A stretch of 64,000 bases of DNA from Dipylidium caninum (Eukaryota > Platyhelminthes > Cestoda > Cyclophyllidea > Dipylidiidae). Position 1 is the first letter of the stretch. Each line of letters starts with the position of its first letter. The translations under genes were made by a program, and so were the position numbers. Shown here piece after piece: positions 24,601 through 37,000 of the stretch. Under the pieces are notes generated by a model. That model was not told the origin of the DNA and ran no database searches. It was given only the letters and a program-made list of their open reading frames with translations. The DNA lies in NCBI GenBank assembly GCA_017562135.1, contig QEYB01000550.1, forward strand, positions 1 to 64,000. The letters are read 5' to 3'.

Positions 24601-26679
24601 ATTGCTCCTAGCATTCCTCACCACCCTGACCCCACTGGTTGACCCATTATTCTGCATGGGCGCATCTCTGCCGTCGACTTCTCCACTTGCCTCAGCGCAG
24701 AAGCCAATCCTACTGCAGCACCAACTTAATGCGGAAGAAGTGACCCATGAGTTCGCATCCCTCCATTTAGTCCTAGAGCCTAACCCCACCTGACTCCCTT
24801 TGCCAAGTCGTCGTTGTGATTTGGAGATGACACACTTCTCCCCATGAGATGGACAGAAGGGCGAGGGCATGGAAGGGGGCGAGAGTATGGAATGGGGAGT
24901 CGGCCTGTAGGATGCATGCCGCATTTAAGCCTTTAGTTTCTTCCCTGACATTTGTCTTACCTGAACAGAAGTAACGGATAGGCTTGATATCAATCCTCCT
25001 AGGTTAACTGATTGGCTTCGTTGTCTATTGTCCAATCATTGGTAGGACCATGGCCGGAAGAAGAGCCAAACACACACTGCCACACGACGGAGGATGTATG
25101 AAATGAACTTATTTGCTTTACCACCTTCTATTATCCCAGTCTTTACAGCAGCAACCGCAGAGTAGCAAGCAGGAACGGACAAGATGCGGGATCTCATATT
25201 GGATGGGATCGAGAAGGAAACGGAATTGGAAATGGAAGTTGAGGGATGGTCGGAAGAGGAGGTGGACTCAGACGTGAAAGCGGAGGCGGGGACGGGAACG
25301 AGAAGCTAGACGTAGAGGAAGGAGGAAGACAAGTGGAGGAGAGGAAGAGGCAGAAGGAGAATAAGCATGAAAGAAGTGTTGACGGTGGTAGAATGTGAAA
25401 AGAAAACGGAATTGAATATACCTAATAAAATGAAACAGAAGTAGGAGAAGGAGAGGAGGAATTACAATTAAGAGCAGTGCTATGGGAAGAGGATTTTGAG
25501 GAATAGAACTGTGAGTCCGCTGAAGATGATATAGAGAAGGGCCCAGTCAAATCCATAACAATGTCAGCCCACACATTATCTAGAGGCAAAACGGCGATCT
25601 TGCGATGAGCAAATGCCCACCCTGCCTTGAATGTGTCGAAGAGGATCACATTAGCAGAAGTCGCCATGTGGATCGCTTTCTTTCCTACCCTTCATCCCAG
25701 TAGCCTCATCATTTGGTAGATGTCACTAAACGAATGATGTACAGCGACTTTGCCTTCGGACCATAGTCTCTTCTCTCCCATTCTCCTCACTCTGAAAGAG
25801 GAAACAAATATGTTTTGGTGATAAAGACTATTTAAAGGTTTTGGATGAAGCAGATGCCATCGCACCAGTCGCGCATGATCTCCACAACAACCATTGCACA
25901 TCAACAAAAATATCAGGCGATGATCAGCTTGGTGACCCCCCTAAACAGGAGACCCCGACGACTACTATTAATACTCCAATAAGCAGCCTAACGCACTACT
26001 CACACTTCAGGTGTTGCCCTGCACATCATCGCAACAGTTGCCGCACTAGGGCCAAGCCCTCACCTACTGCAGCTGGCTGACGCAATTCTACTAGGGCTAT
26101 GAGTGAGGGGGCAGAGAGACACGAGTTCCTTGTCTTGATGCCCACTTGTCTGACTCAGTTCGCCTTCCTTATCTTAATGAGTTTTGACAATTAATTGTTT
26201 TACGAAGGAGGGTATACTTTGACGATAGTTGGCAGCAGAGATGGTGTGTTAGCAAGGTTGATGGCGATAAGTGTTCATCTCAATGTATGTACTTGGGTTG
26301 GTAAAGTGAAAGCGTACAATTCCATGCATGCCCACATGTTTGCTGAAAGTTTTATTCATTTTTTTGCGTAACATTGTTTGAGTTGCGAAGAAATGGCCTT
26401 GGACTATGAATAATTCTCACACTTTCATCGATATGGAGAAGGTTTTTCGGTGTAGGCAAGCATTTATGTGTGAGTTGCGCCGAAGCTTGGTGACTTCCCT
26501 TGGTGTGTTACTCCACTGTTGTGCCAATCACAGAAGACAGAGGGGTATGGGTGGAAAGGAGGGAAGAATGGATGGTGGATGGAGGAGGGTTCGGTTAGGT
26601 TTATAAAAGCATTCCCTAGTGTTGTGAATAGGACAAATAGAGAATCCTCGGCAGAAAAGTTGTTTTTTTAGTTAAGTGA
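21626..26679. other. No supported gene; simple repeats
   Basis: No gene supported. Contains a CAC-type trinucleotide repeat near 24,114-24,134 and a strongly purine-biased stretch at about 25,197-25,480. The minus frame at 25,422-25,667 contains a DLTGP-like string faintly recalling retrotransposon integrase; this is too weak to call. Confidence 0.45.
25197..25480 (+). repeat. Polypurine-biased tract
   Basis: About 280 bp in which the plus strand is dominated by G and A (GAAGGAAACGGAATTGG, AGGAAGGAGGAAGACAAG). There is no exact unit. Such strand asymmetry can support triplex (H-DNA) formation. Stops break all frames, so it is not a coding acidic tract. Confidence 0.6.
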
Positions 26680-26915
26680 CCCATGATTGCACGATAAATT
26701 CTCACCTCTCAGATTATATTTTGATATCCTCAAAAAAGAAAAGAGGCGTCTCTACAAAGGCCTGTCAGACAAATTCCGATAGTGAATCCACATGGGTTCC
26801 GTCTCCTCTCCATCCTTGTCGATGATCAAGCCGATCGGTTGCTCCACGTTCCCCGATTTTGCTGCCGGTCCGGTTGTGAAGACGGGGGCCAAGACTATCT
26901 ACGTCTTCCTTAATG
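26680..26915 (-). pseudogene. Family B copy 1: possible PLAT-domain relic
   Basis: On the minus strand, 41 codons without a stop begin at 26,893 (VFTTGPAAKSGNVEQPIGLI, then DGEETEPMWIHYRNLSDR). One TAG follows, then the same frame continues (RRLFSFLRISKYNLRGENLS). The copy at 33,175-33,545 has corresponding peptides in the same frame (VSTTRPALESETVEKPITLT; RRRLYSLLWLSEYKLRNENL). The pattern V-x-TG...SG...PI-x-L-I...G-E, followed by R-x-x-F-S-F...YNLR, resembles the two halves of PLAT/LH2 beta-sandwich domains as in lipoxygenase-homology proteins. That assignment is tentative. A shared ACGTAG upstream may be an old acceptor site. Confidence 0.4.
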
Positions 26916-29869
26916 GAAAGGCGAAAAGCTATGATCATTAATGATAAAATTACAAGTGAACAATTAATTGAATGACTGATTCCCTATCAGCATAATCAAA
27001 ATTCCATCCCAGGCGCGAAATAGAGAACCAAGTACATTTTGAATTGGGGAAAAAAGGATAAATGCCACTTTTGTCTATCAGCGTCCGATGAGTCATGCGT
27101 GTACCATTGAGAGTCGCAATTCCCACCAAAACAGAAGACTCTGCGCCTCCCATCTCCACTATCCACCACATTCATACTTTAATCCCCTCAATTATTTCAA
27201 CTGTCTCCGTGATGTGTGCGTTAAGAAACAAAATGTAAGGTTAAAGGGGTTTAAATCGGAAAGGTGGAAATGGTTATGCGGGAAGGCGTAGGCGAGTATG
27301 CTGCTTAATTGGCGAGGTGGTGCGGTCACCGATGTAGGGAGTTGACTGAGTCGGTTGGCTAGTTCTTCCTCCTTCTGTTCTTGGCCATGCGTCCTCTAGG
27401 AGACTGCCTTCCTTGTCAGGGTGAATGTTTTATTTTAGGGAAAAATGTCGGCAACTCCTTCGTCCCCGCATTATCAGACTGTAAAAGCTTCTGTACGCAG
27501 CTATGACTATCTCGGAACTGGAGGCCACACCCTACGGCGGTTCTTCAGCCTACTCATTTGAAATGGTGAGTTTTCACTCGCACGAAGGCTCTTTGTCCTA
27601 CCGACTGGCATAATTGATGAGAGTCACTTCCGCCGCAGCAATCAAGGCAACTGGTGTATTTTGAACAATGTAAAGAATACCTACATACAAGTGTTGTGAA
27701 GTAAATAAATTTTTTAATCTAAGTACTGTCTCAGCCCCAATGTCATTCTACGTCCTTTTTATATGGAATAAGTGATGTCTATTCGCCGAAATTCGTTCTT
27801 GTTCGCCTCAATCTTAGACAGAAAACCTCCAAGATCCGTCAACAACCTGCGAAACAGTAATTACCCCTTGAATCATGTCTTAAATGGAAAAGGATGTTGA
27901 CAATTAAGTGCTTGGTAAAATATATGGGTCTTTCAGTCGGCACTGAGTGAAGTGACCTCCATGTCTTCCTAAACCGTCTTTCCTAGGCTGTCAAGCTGGA
28001 GATTGTTGGAGGCCAGGGAAAGGACTGAGGCATCCATGTGGACGTCTTCTCGAAATGCATGTCCTACTCGGCAATAGAAACTCAGTGCAGGGTGATTTGA
28101 ATTGCTGGGCTGATAGAATTGGTCAGGTCCACCAAGGTCCCCGAGTTTGACCACCCTCGGAGAATTGGTCATTCATCTGGTCTGAAGACACGGCCGCCTC
28201 GTCACCTCTCGAAGTTGCATTCATGGAATGATGTTATGCCGCACAGCAGATGAGACAAGACAAAGCGCACTGAGGAGTCTGCAGTCGAATGGAATTCACC
28301 TTCGAGGTGGCGGGTGAAATGTTCCCCTTAAAGAAGATTAAGCAATCATGTGCACAGTGAGACGATTGGTGCAGCCTCAGAGTGTATTAATGAGCTGCTC
28401 TTGGAGTGCACGCCTCGTTGTGTTACCTTTTTACATTCCTTCCATACTGTCAACTAGTTGTTAAATGAAACGGAGAGGAGCGCCACTTTCATTCCGTTTG
28501 AGTTCTTTTCCGTAAAATGAAGATGTAAAAGTGAAGAGGAGACAGAAGCGCTCGCAATGTTCATATTATCGGGCTCCTCTGTTGCCCCAAAACGCTCGCC
28601 ATTCTACTTCCAGCGGTTGTGCAGGACGCAATGAAATTTCCCCACCATCATACAGTCGGCGGCGAGGAATAATGGAAAGAGGGCCACCGCTAGACGAAGG
28701 ACTACATCGTCAGACTCGAATTCTTTGGTGCTATCAGGGAGAGAGTCTCTGAAATTTATAAATCTGCATCCCTCTCATGTGAGCTTTGACCGTCAAGGAA
28801 AGTGTAGCCTTCGGCGGACGTATTAAGGATTACAAATCCCCTTGAGGAAAGACTTGTGTTTGTTCGGAAAACACTACTCTAATTTGTTAGTGGTGGATAC
28901 AAAAGTTGATTGCTCTCATTTACTTCCCTACAGACCTAGGCAAAATTTAAAACATTCCTGTGCGCGACCGTGCCTTTATGCCAGTTGTTCTCGGTTCTGA
29001 CGTGGATATTTTTCAGGAGTTGTATTTATTGAAATGAAATTTTCACGTTGAAGCTATTTAATCCGTTCATTTTTTACGTGTATCCCATAGCCATTTTTTT
29101 CTTTTCTCTTACATTGCCTCACGTCCAAGCGTCTCCTCTGCAGGGACAGTTATTCTTTGGGGCGGAATGTGGACGAGGAGGAAATTTTGCCATCTCAGCC
29201 TACTAGGAAAAGCACAAACCTTATGAGTTTCACTCACGGTGCCTGCGGTCGCCGATTCCACGAGTGAACATGTCTTCTCCCCTATTCCCGGGAATTTGCT
29301 CAACTACGTACGTTTTGTGCAAGCGCATGATCTCGGTTTTGGCCTCGCCTCATGATCACGCCGAGCGTGATTCGGGATTGCCTGTTCGAACGGTGACATG
29401 AGTGCAGTCACTTGCCACCTCCACATGCCAGCCTATTTAGCGTAGATTCGGCTTCGGGTATCACCGCCAATCCCCTCTTCTCTGGAACTGTGAGATCGTC
29501 GTGGCATCCGAGGAGCTAACAGCGCCATCCGCCGTGCTGCGGACTATGGAAACGATTCTGTGTGTGGAGGGTTGAGTACCCTCATCGCGACGCCTAAAAT
29601 TACCTTGCCCCTTTGAACAGAAGGCCATTGTTTTTCTCCTAGGTCAACTTTACTTGTGAACAAGAATGGGAGCTGATTGACGCTCTGCGCAACGGAAGGG
29701 AGCTGAGCACGTGGAGCGGGGAGCAGGTTTACAAGTAGTGAGGAGGCCTCGATTACCCCGCCTTCATTGCTCATAACATCACTAGACACGCTCTGCAGGC
29801 ATCTATTACGCCTAGGGAGGGAATCAGAACAAAGCAGAATCATTTCTGTAGATTCCTACACTTTCGTAC
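26916..29869. other. No supported gene
   Basis: No convincing coding frame or repeat. The minus frame at 29,109-29,303 contains VSETHK, which recalls the VNxTH core of family D, but the flanks do not align well enough to include it. Confidence 0.45.
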
Positions 29870-30100
29870 CTGGACCGGGGGCATAAAGTTGGGAATGTTT
29901 GAGTTGGGAGTTCTCTTTGGCAGCTGATCCCTCGACTCACTCACATCCTCCTCTTCTTCTTCATCCTCCTCCTCGCACTCCACCTTATCATCATCCTCTG
30001 TCTCGTTATCCTCCTCCTTCTCTATTTGATGGAGTGACGCGGCCCTGGCCGTGAAGACCACAAGGGTCAGAAGACAGAGGAAAGATAGCCGGGAGGTCAT
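29870..30100 (-). CDS. Candidate first exon of a secreted acidic precursor
   Basis: The ATG at 30,100-30,098 opens 77 codons that end exactly at a CAG|GTACG donor (exon end 29,870, phase 0). The peptide has a classical signal sequence: MTSR, a hydrophobic core LSFLCLLTLVVF, then TARA as likely cleavage site at about residue 20. It continues with a strongly acidic stretch (residues 27-52, mostly Glu/Asp), then QLPKR, a dibasic site, and TPNSNIPNFMPPVQ. This layout suits a secreted propeptide or neuropeptide precursor in which KR is the processing site. A pyrimidine-rich acceptor (TTCTGATTCCCTCCCTAG) lies about 55 bp downstream, but phase-0 joining there meets a stop after one codon, so the gene is either very short, continues elsewhere, or is broken. 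An upstream in-frame ATG at 30,169 would add 23 residues before the signal peptide and is less likely. Confidence 0.5.
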
Positions 30101-30849
30101 TGCCCTCGAGTCTGGAGAAGACAATCGCAAATTAAGACATCTCTTAGAAGCACAGTAGTGAGACCTCATGGGTATTCGAGTATCCTGAGAAAAATCTGCA
30201 AGATTCAGTGACCTACAGAAGTATCTTAGATCACACCAAGTTGCCTCGAAGACGTCCTTTTAGTACATAAAACTTACCGGTCAGGTGGCCATACTGTCAA
30301 CGTTGTCAACATTGGTCGAATCAAAGAGTTGTTACAATGCGGTTCGCACTGATGACAGGCCATATATCATCCACGTACTCAAAAGTTCGTCTCATTATAT
30401 TTCTGCAACTTGTCTACTGAAATATTTAACTAATTAGGCCGTTCGTAGACAAGATGGACTTCGTATCCGGTATTATTTATGGAGACGGTGTTGCAGCGAT
30501 TGGCGTTCAATGAAAGCGATGAGGCAGTCTTCCTAGCTGCCTTGGCAACCGCCATTATGGCACTCATGTGACAGGTTAAATAAGAAGATTTGTGGCTTAA
30601 GTCAGGATGAAAATGAAGGTGGGTTTATGCGTTTCATCAGCCTGTCGCGCCTATGTCGCAGCGGAAGGGCATGCTCTTCCGTTGTCAACTCTTTCTTCCA
30701 TATGTTCGTCGAGAGAGTGGACGAAACCACGTACACTAACAGTCCTCAAGGCCTGGCAAGATTTTCGTCCCACGTCGTCAGCCCTCAGTAATTTCGGAAG
30801 GACCAATCTCAATGTCATACAAGGTTTTTACTGGACATTATCAACAAAG

Positions 30850-31300
30850 TACCACTCAACATTACTGCGCCTACCACGTTTACTTATTGGAAGATGCGCC
30901 AGAAAGTGATACAAACCAATGGCGCACGAAAAATCTGCTGAACCGGCGCTTACTCGTCCCCTCGTCACGAAGTGAATTGACGGGGCGTGAGGTTTGAGTC
31001 TGCTTGGTTATACCCCCTTTAGCTATGAGCAACCAGCCGGAATTTTTGGCGGCATTTGGCGGTTGTTTTATGTTACTCCTTTCCTATTGAGTAGCACACA
31101 CTTCAAAACAAATGAGTTGACTTAGTGCTGCAGGCGCGAATCTATTTTTTGCGAAAAGAGGTAATGTACGAAATTGGAAATAGTGATTAATTTTCTTTTT
31201 GAAACCAAACGATTTGCAGCCAGTCCTGTAAACCTGATCAGTTCTTCAAAGCAGTGCGAATTTGGTGTCCCATATGACAGGAATGTCCCCTAAAGGAAAC
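30850..31300 (+). repeat. Tandem segment pair, unit 1 (decayed exon)
   Basis: Direct repeat of 31,970-32,425, offset by about 1.12 kb. Anchors are TGCGCCTACCA, TATTGAGTAGCACA and AATTTGGTGTCCCATA. In unit 1 the frame reads CAYHVYLLEDAPES...NQWRTKNLLNRRLLVPS; unit 2 gives CAYQANLLEDGS and, after a frame change, QQWKRMKQGFLLDRCLIGP. The common Q-W-[RK]...LL-x-R pattern suggests both descend from an exon. Family not recognised. Confidence 0.55.
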
Positions 31301-31969
31301 TATTAGACACTTCGATCTTTCATGTCAGATGAATAGCAATTAACCTCTCAGAGCTCTAATCGAGGGAACAGAGACCAACCACGAGGGGTCAACTCCTTCT
31401 CAAGCTTGAATGTTTGCCGGATAGCCCAGAGTGGGGTATGAAAGAGAGCGGAGAGCTGTTAGTTTTTCATACCATTCACACAAAAACGCAACCCTCCGTC
31501 TTCTCATCTGTTTCGCTGTGATAATGACGAATTAGGAGCCCTAGCTCAGGTAACTCACCCGCAGTACAAGGATTTTGAGATGGACGTGCTCTGAACCATG
31601 GCCCAGCATCCCATATCCAGAGAGATCTGTGCCGACAGACCACTGATGGCGCAAACTGCTAAGCTGTTGTCGGAGCCCCAGCGAGCTCATACATCCTTCT
31701 GTTTCAATTTAGGGTAGACCATGACACGTAGGTTTCATGACTACGGTTATTAAATTGCTTGCTCTAAAACTGACCAAATGTGTCACAATTGGGGGGCGTG
31801 GGGGGAGACAAGAATTTTGCCAGTGGTTGGCTTTGGGGCGTGGCCAACGGCGGGAGGAGGAGGTAGAGGAGGAGGTACCTCGAGGTAATTAACTGGAACG
31901 GAGTTACGAAGGTCTACGTGTCTGAAATGCGCCCGTTGTTACACTTTGTATCTATTGCGCGTCAACAGC
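31301..31969. other. Spacer between tandem units
   Basis: Nothing supported. A G-rich stretch (GGGGGGCGTGGGGGGAG) lies at about 31,791-31,807, and a GGAGGAGG-type purine tract at about 31,851-31,875. Confidence 0.5.
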
Positions 31970-32425
31970 CTGCCGCGCTACACTTATGCGCCTACCAGGC
32001 TAACTTGCTGGAAGATGGGTCTGCCAGCAATGGAAACGCATGAAACAAGGATTTCTATTGGACAGATGCTTAATCGGACCCTAGTCACAAAGTAAGTAGA
32101 AAGCTGGCAAAATATAAATCCGCATGATCTAGTTCCTTTGGGCAAAGTGTAACTATTAACGGCAGAGACGATATTTATCCTGACATTTACACAATCAGAA
32201 AAAGCTACTCATTCGCTACTCAGTAGCACAAATTATAAAGCAAGCAGGTCGAGTTCACAGTGTCGAAAGAATGTCCCCTGGCAAAAGGAGCTAATAGACG
32301 AAATAGGATATAGAGTCATTGGTTTTTAAACCCAAACCATTCGAAGAAAGTCCTGGAAATCCCATTAAGCCTTTAAAATTGGTGAGTATTTGGTGTGACA
32401 TAGGACAAGAATCGCCCCAAAGCCT
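31970..32425 (+). repeat. Tandem segment pair, unit 2 (decayed exon)
   Basis: Diverged second unit of the pair starting at 30,850. A donor-like AAAGTAAGTAG is present at about 32,088-32,098 where unit 1 has GAAGTGAATTG, so the splice site is kept in only one unit. Stops interrupt the frame. Confidence 0.55.
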
Positions 32426-32734
32426 GGCTTACTACAACCATTTCAAACTATAGTTCCCGTTTCCACCCATTTCGACCAGTCTTCTGGCTAACGCCAGCTA
32501 ACCTGTTTCCATCTATTGTCCAATGGGAACTTTACACCAGTTAACCACATAACTCTGCCTGGTAAATTGACCTTTACAATTATTTCTCTAGTCAAAATTT
32601 ATGAAGTTTTACGCCCATGCTACCTTGCTCAATGTCACTCAGCGGCGTTGCTGAGATTATCAGAGACTAATCCACTCCGTCAAAGCCGTATGCGCATATC
32701 TCCTCAACACTCTTCCATTCCGCATGCTACTTGG

Positions 32735-33005
32735 TAACATGTCCGCTGGTAATCGTGGACGCCACTTGCACTTCACTGGTCTCCAATTCTTTTCTAACTA
32801 AGCGCAGGACAACATTTCTCTTCTCATATATGACTATTTCAACGGGCTACATTGCGAAAGATAACATCCTAATTAACGTCAGCCTTCCCTTAATACATAT
32901 TAACCCACCTCTTACTCCCTCTCCTCTCATGGGAGTGCCTTCCAGCACAACTTTCACTTCACGCTTCCCAACTTTACTCCTCCGCAAGCCCGCAAGGCCG
33001 ATTTT
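32735..33005 (+). repeat. Family A, diverged copy A3
   Basis: Follows the order of A1 from 12,215: GTCCGCTGGTAATCGTGGAC, then AGCGCAGGACAACATTTCTC, a CT-rich block, then CCAGCACAACTTTCACTTCA and CCGCAAGCCCGCAAGGC. Many substitutions and indels; no terminal repeats. Confidence 0.55.
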
Positions 33006-33174
33006 CTGAAGTCGGTTTACTTTTAAGTCTGACTGCTAGTCTCCAACCATGCGGTAACACTAACTCACTGTGTTGGTGTAATTCACCTTTTGTTCACTCT
33101 CATCGTGAAGGGTTTAGTTATATTTCCAAAAGCGTCCTCCATTATTCTGCATAGTGATGCCTCAGCTAGCAAAA

Positions 33175-33545
33175 GGCATTCGTAAATTAGGTGGTCCATG
33201 ATTGTTTGATAAATTCTCATTTCTCAGTTTATATTCTGACAGCCACAAAAGAGAATAGAGGCGTCTCCGCAAAAGCCCGGCAGACAAATGCCGAGGGTGC
33301 ATCCTTGTGCGCAAATTCGTGGGACCTGAGTTGGCCCTATTTTTGCCTACAAACTGCGGAATTCGACCAACAGGAGGGTATGCAAGACGGTCGAGGGTTT
33401 GCGGGCGGTTCAGTGACGTGAAAGAAGACGGGCTCATTTGCCTCTCCATTCTCCGCGATGGTCAAAGTGATCGGTTTCTCTACCGTCTCTGATTCTAGTG
33501 CCGGTCGGGTGGTAGAGACGAGTGCCACGCAGATCTACGTCTTAT
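33175..33545 (-). pseudogene. Family B copy 2: possible PLAT-domain relic
   Basis: Both halves of the 26.7 kb copy are present, separated by about 120 extra bases (33,300-33,425). The first half is read at about 33,515-33,428 (minus) and includes VEKPITLTIAENGEANEPVF. The second, at about 33,270-33,190, includes RRRLYSLLWLSEYKLRNENL without the stop seen in copy 1. The extra block keeps one minus frame partly open, so it may be an insertion or a remnant intron. The domain assignment is as for copy 1 and equally tentative. Confidence 0.4.
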
Positions 33546-36500
33546 TCGTCGCAGTCATGATGTGTATTGCGATGGCAGCTGACCGTTCGGTAAGCCTTTT
33601 ATTGATCGTTTCATCAGCAACGTTCTCTTGCAGCTCGTGTCCATTCAGGGGCCATATTAATAAGCACCCACTTTTTCGGATTTCATTTAATAGGCGCGTA
33701 ACAGTACCTTGGTATCCATAATTCCCTTGAGGACTTTCAATGCCATATGGCTCCTGTGCGGAGCGAGAGACCCCGACACTAGGAGTGCATCAAAAGAAGT
33801 ACCATTCCAAATCATCGCATGCAAACCACTCGAGAGTCTTCTCCGCTCTCCGCAGTGGCCGTGTGTGTTTCCAGCAGCACAATGTCCCTTTTGCAAAAGG
33901 AACGTCCCAGTGGAACTCAGGGCTCCTCCAACACCCCACGTCTTGCCACTTGGAGGCGAGTTTGCAGATCTGCAATGCGGTTGTGTCTCTACATTGATTT
34001 TACAGAATGAAATGTAAATACTGGCCGTCATGTGCTCATTCAGCACACTTAGGAGGCCAATATACTTCCTCCTTATTACCTGGAAATAGTTGACCAGATG
34101 GAAGCGCGAGGGCCAAAAACTGCCCACTTCTAATGATGCCAGGCCAAGTCCAAGAAAAAGTGAAGCCTATGTGGAAACACTGATTCTAAAAAGCCACTTA
34201 CAATCCTTGAAGAAATAGAACTTGAGACAGTCCAGCAACCCATCTTAATCCGATTGATCATAGGTGAAGCACCTCGTCGAGGGTGTGAAAGTCCTCTCCT
34301 GAGTAAAGATTGTCCAAATTAAACATGGAACTCTTCTTACAAAAGCACATACTCCAGCATCAAATCCGGCCATTACCTGCTCATAGACCTTTTACAATTC
34401 GTCACGCTAATCACCACCGCCCAACAAAGAAGTCCTATGAGACGTAGGTGGCATATCTGCTTCCTTATCTGTGGGGCAAAATAATTCAGGGGACAAGTTC
34501 ACTCACTCCCTTTCAAATAACCTTCCACTACGGTCCCACGCATTGTAACGTGTTACCTACAGAGGTGGTGAGGATCTATCAGCAAAAATCAGGCTTGATG
34601 ATTACTAAGTAACAAGGTTAGGCAAATATCGTAGTCTTGGTTGATCAGTTGCATCTCCAACCGCCTAATCCACAACCATCCAATGCACTACCACCTCTGA
34701 TCCACTAAACTATCGGAAAAAATTTCCTTCATTTCCTACTGCATCCATCCCTCCTTTCGGAGTAGGAAAATGGAGGCAACGGGCCTTCCACTGAATTGAG
34801 GATTCATGCCTTGAGGGTCTTTCATCACTCCACAGAGGCGTACGACTTTGCAGCTACACTGACTGCGGCAGCGCAGATCTTGGAGAGCTACAAAAGGACC
34901 TCACAACCTTTCAGAAGAAATAATCGGTCGAGATGATATATTCAAGCCTGTTGGGTGACGTTGATGGACATGATGTGAGTCGCCGTGTTCGCACAGTTGT
35001 TCCAACAGCTGGATGTCAAACTGAGTGGGCCATTCCAATATATCAACATGTCACTGATTGCCTACTTTCGCGTAATCAGCTCCCCTTCTTCTCTCTGCGT
35101 TTGATGTCCAAGGGTAATTGGGTCGCGTTGATAGGAGAGGTTGAAAGGAGTAACACAATGTCGGGGATCTCACGCATCTCATCCACAGTCCCTGGGATTC
35201 GAACGACAGCAGAGAGGCGAAGCAGAGATGGGGCGGAGGAGAGGGCAGGGAAACCAAGTGTTTCAATTTTCAATCTTACGAGCCAATGTGACACGCATGC
35301 CACCGGCGTGAGGGCTGCTAAGTGAATTGACGCACACCACACGTTCTGCGACCAAATAGTGCAAATGACGGTATGGAGAGTGAAGGATGGAGTGGGAAGG
35401 ATGAAGTTGGGCAATCACCCTGTGAGATCGTCTCGCTGAGAATGTTGCATCGGTGTCCGTTTCCATCACTCCATTTTGAGAGTCGGGTGTTTCTTGTTGG
35501 ACACAACAATTGACAGAAGAGGTTCTAGCGCCCGCATGATCAACGAATATGGATTTTTATCGAACAGAAACCCACTCATTTGGCAACGCTGACTCACGCA
35601 GCAAGTTGAACAATTATGAAGACCGCGTTAACCACGTCTCCATAATTTGTTATTCTCATGCCAATTGCTCGAAGCCTCCCTCGGACCAAGTATAGCGCTA
35701 GACAGTTTGCGCCACGTTTTCCCTCTCAGCGTGCCTTGTATGACACTAAGTCGAATATCTGGGCGTTACGGTTTAGTGAAAAAATTTCATTGCGCACATG
35801 TCGCTTGGGTTCAGGCCTGTAAGGCTGTTAAGTATTCAAAATCACCATAATTTCTAGCTTCTCTGGGTGTTAGCTGAAACGGTGAAGTGAAGCGACGACC
35901 GAAGAACACTTAGTCCGTCCGAGTTGTTGTTGAGCAAATAAGTATGGAATGGAAGATGAGGAAACGAAGGTGCACGTGCTGGTGATGGTGCTGGAAGCAC
36001 ACTCAATCAGTCTGAGTGGATCAAAAGACGTGGGCTAGATGGCTTTTTGACTCGCCGATCCGAGGTGCCCACATCCCGGTTCCAAGCACACACAGACTTC
36101 TCCCCTAAATTTTAGAAGCCAGTGTGGTACGCATGGCATGGACGTGAAGACAGGAGGTTGGACAGTCACTTCTAAGGTCAATTCGTGGTTTAAACTGCAG
36201 ATGACGTGGCCTTCTGCTCAGGTTGCTTGTCTCCGTCGATATCGCAGTCTGCTGCTGAGTAGTCGGGTGCTGCCTGTCTCCTCCCACCTCCAACTTTGCA
36301 CTGACCACTTAAAAAAAGTTGCGCCACCCGGTGCCTATACTCGAGGCTGCGAATTTGTGTATTTGGGCCGATACCAGGGCCGGACACGATGTGAGCGGCG
36401 AATACACAGGTCTGTTACATACGCATGTTCTTCTTCCCCTCTGATAGTGGTGCTCCATAAATATTCACTTCCCACCGGTTCGGCCTCCGCGGCACTCGGC

Positions 36501-36689
36501 AGCCTTCTCTGTAGTTTACCTCGTATGCTCTACATTATCGATGGTGAAGCTGATTATTGACTGGCATTTTTAAAACTATTCTTCTAACGATAGGCAATGC
36601 AGGTTCTTTCCGGAGCAAGACGGTGTCTCATGGTCGGCGCGAGGAAGCTGTCAGGTCTTCGTAGAAGAAGTGAATGGGTCTCCTGCGAA
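33546..36689. other. No supported gene
   Basis: No convincing gene. The region at 33.7-34.0 kb is open in four frames at once, so none is favoured. Frames at 34.9-35.5 and 36.1-36.6 kb lack motifs. Confidence 0.45.
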
Positions 36690-37000
36690 GGAGGAGGGCT
36701 TCTACCACTGATTTCGATAACCTCCTTAATCCTCATAACAGGTTGAAGAGCAAAATGCTTGGCATATCAGAAGTAAAAATTACAGAATTTGCACCTGGCG
36801 TTGTCACCACCCAGGAAACTACTGTGAAAACAGGAGAACACTGCCGAAAACGGATACCTCCCATATTCCCACAAAGGCCTCTTTGGGTATATCCAAACTG
36901 TGAATTGTACCATTTGACTAAGTGCTAATTTCACCTCCGAGAGGTCCGTTCAGGCGAGCGAAAGGACTGAGTGTAAAGCCACGCAAAGCCTAGAAATGGC
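36690..37000 (-). repeat. Family D, copy 2 (distal half)
   Basis: Matches 6,270-6,545 in the same orientation (CTTTGGGTATATCCAAACTG versus CTATGGGCATGTCCAAAAAT; GAAAGGACTGAGTGTAAAGC versus GAAAGAACTGAGTGTTAAAG). The minus strand shows LDIPKEAFVGIW beside LDMPIGAFNGI in copy 1. Confidence 0.55.

Noticed and set aside
25422..25667. DLTGP-like string suggesting a retrotransposon integrase
   Set aside because: The remaining integrase motifs and any flanking reverse transcriptase are absent.
33687..34127. 146-residue minus frame overlapping three plus frames
   Set aside because: All frames are open in the same stretch, none shows a motif, and no choice can be defended.
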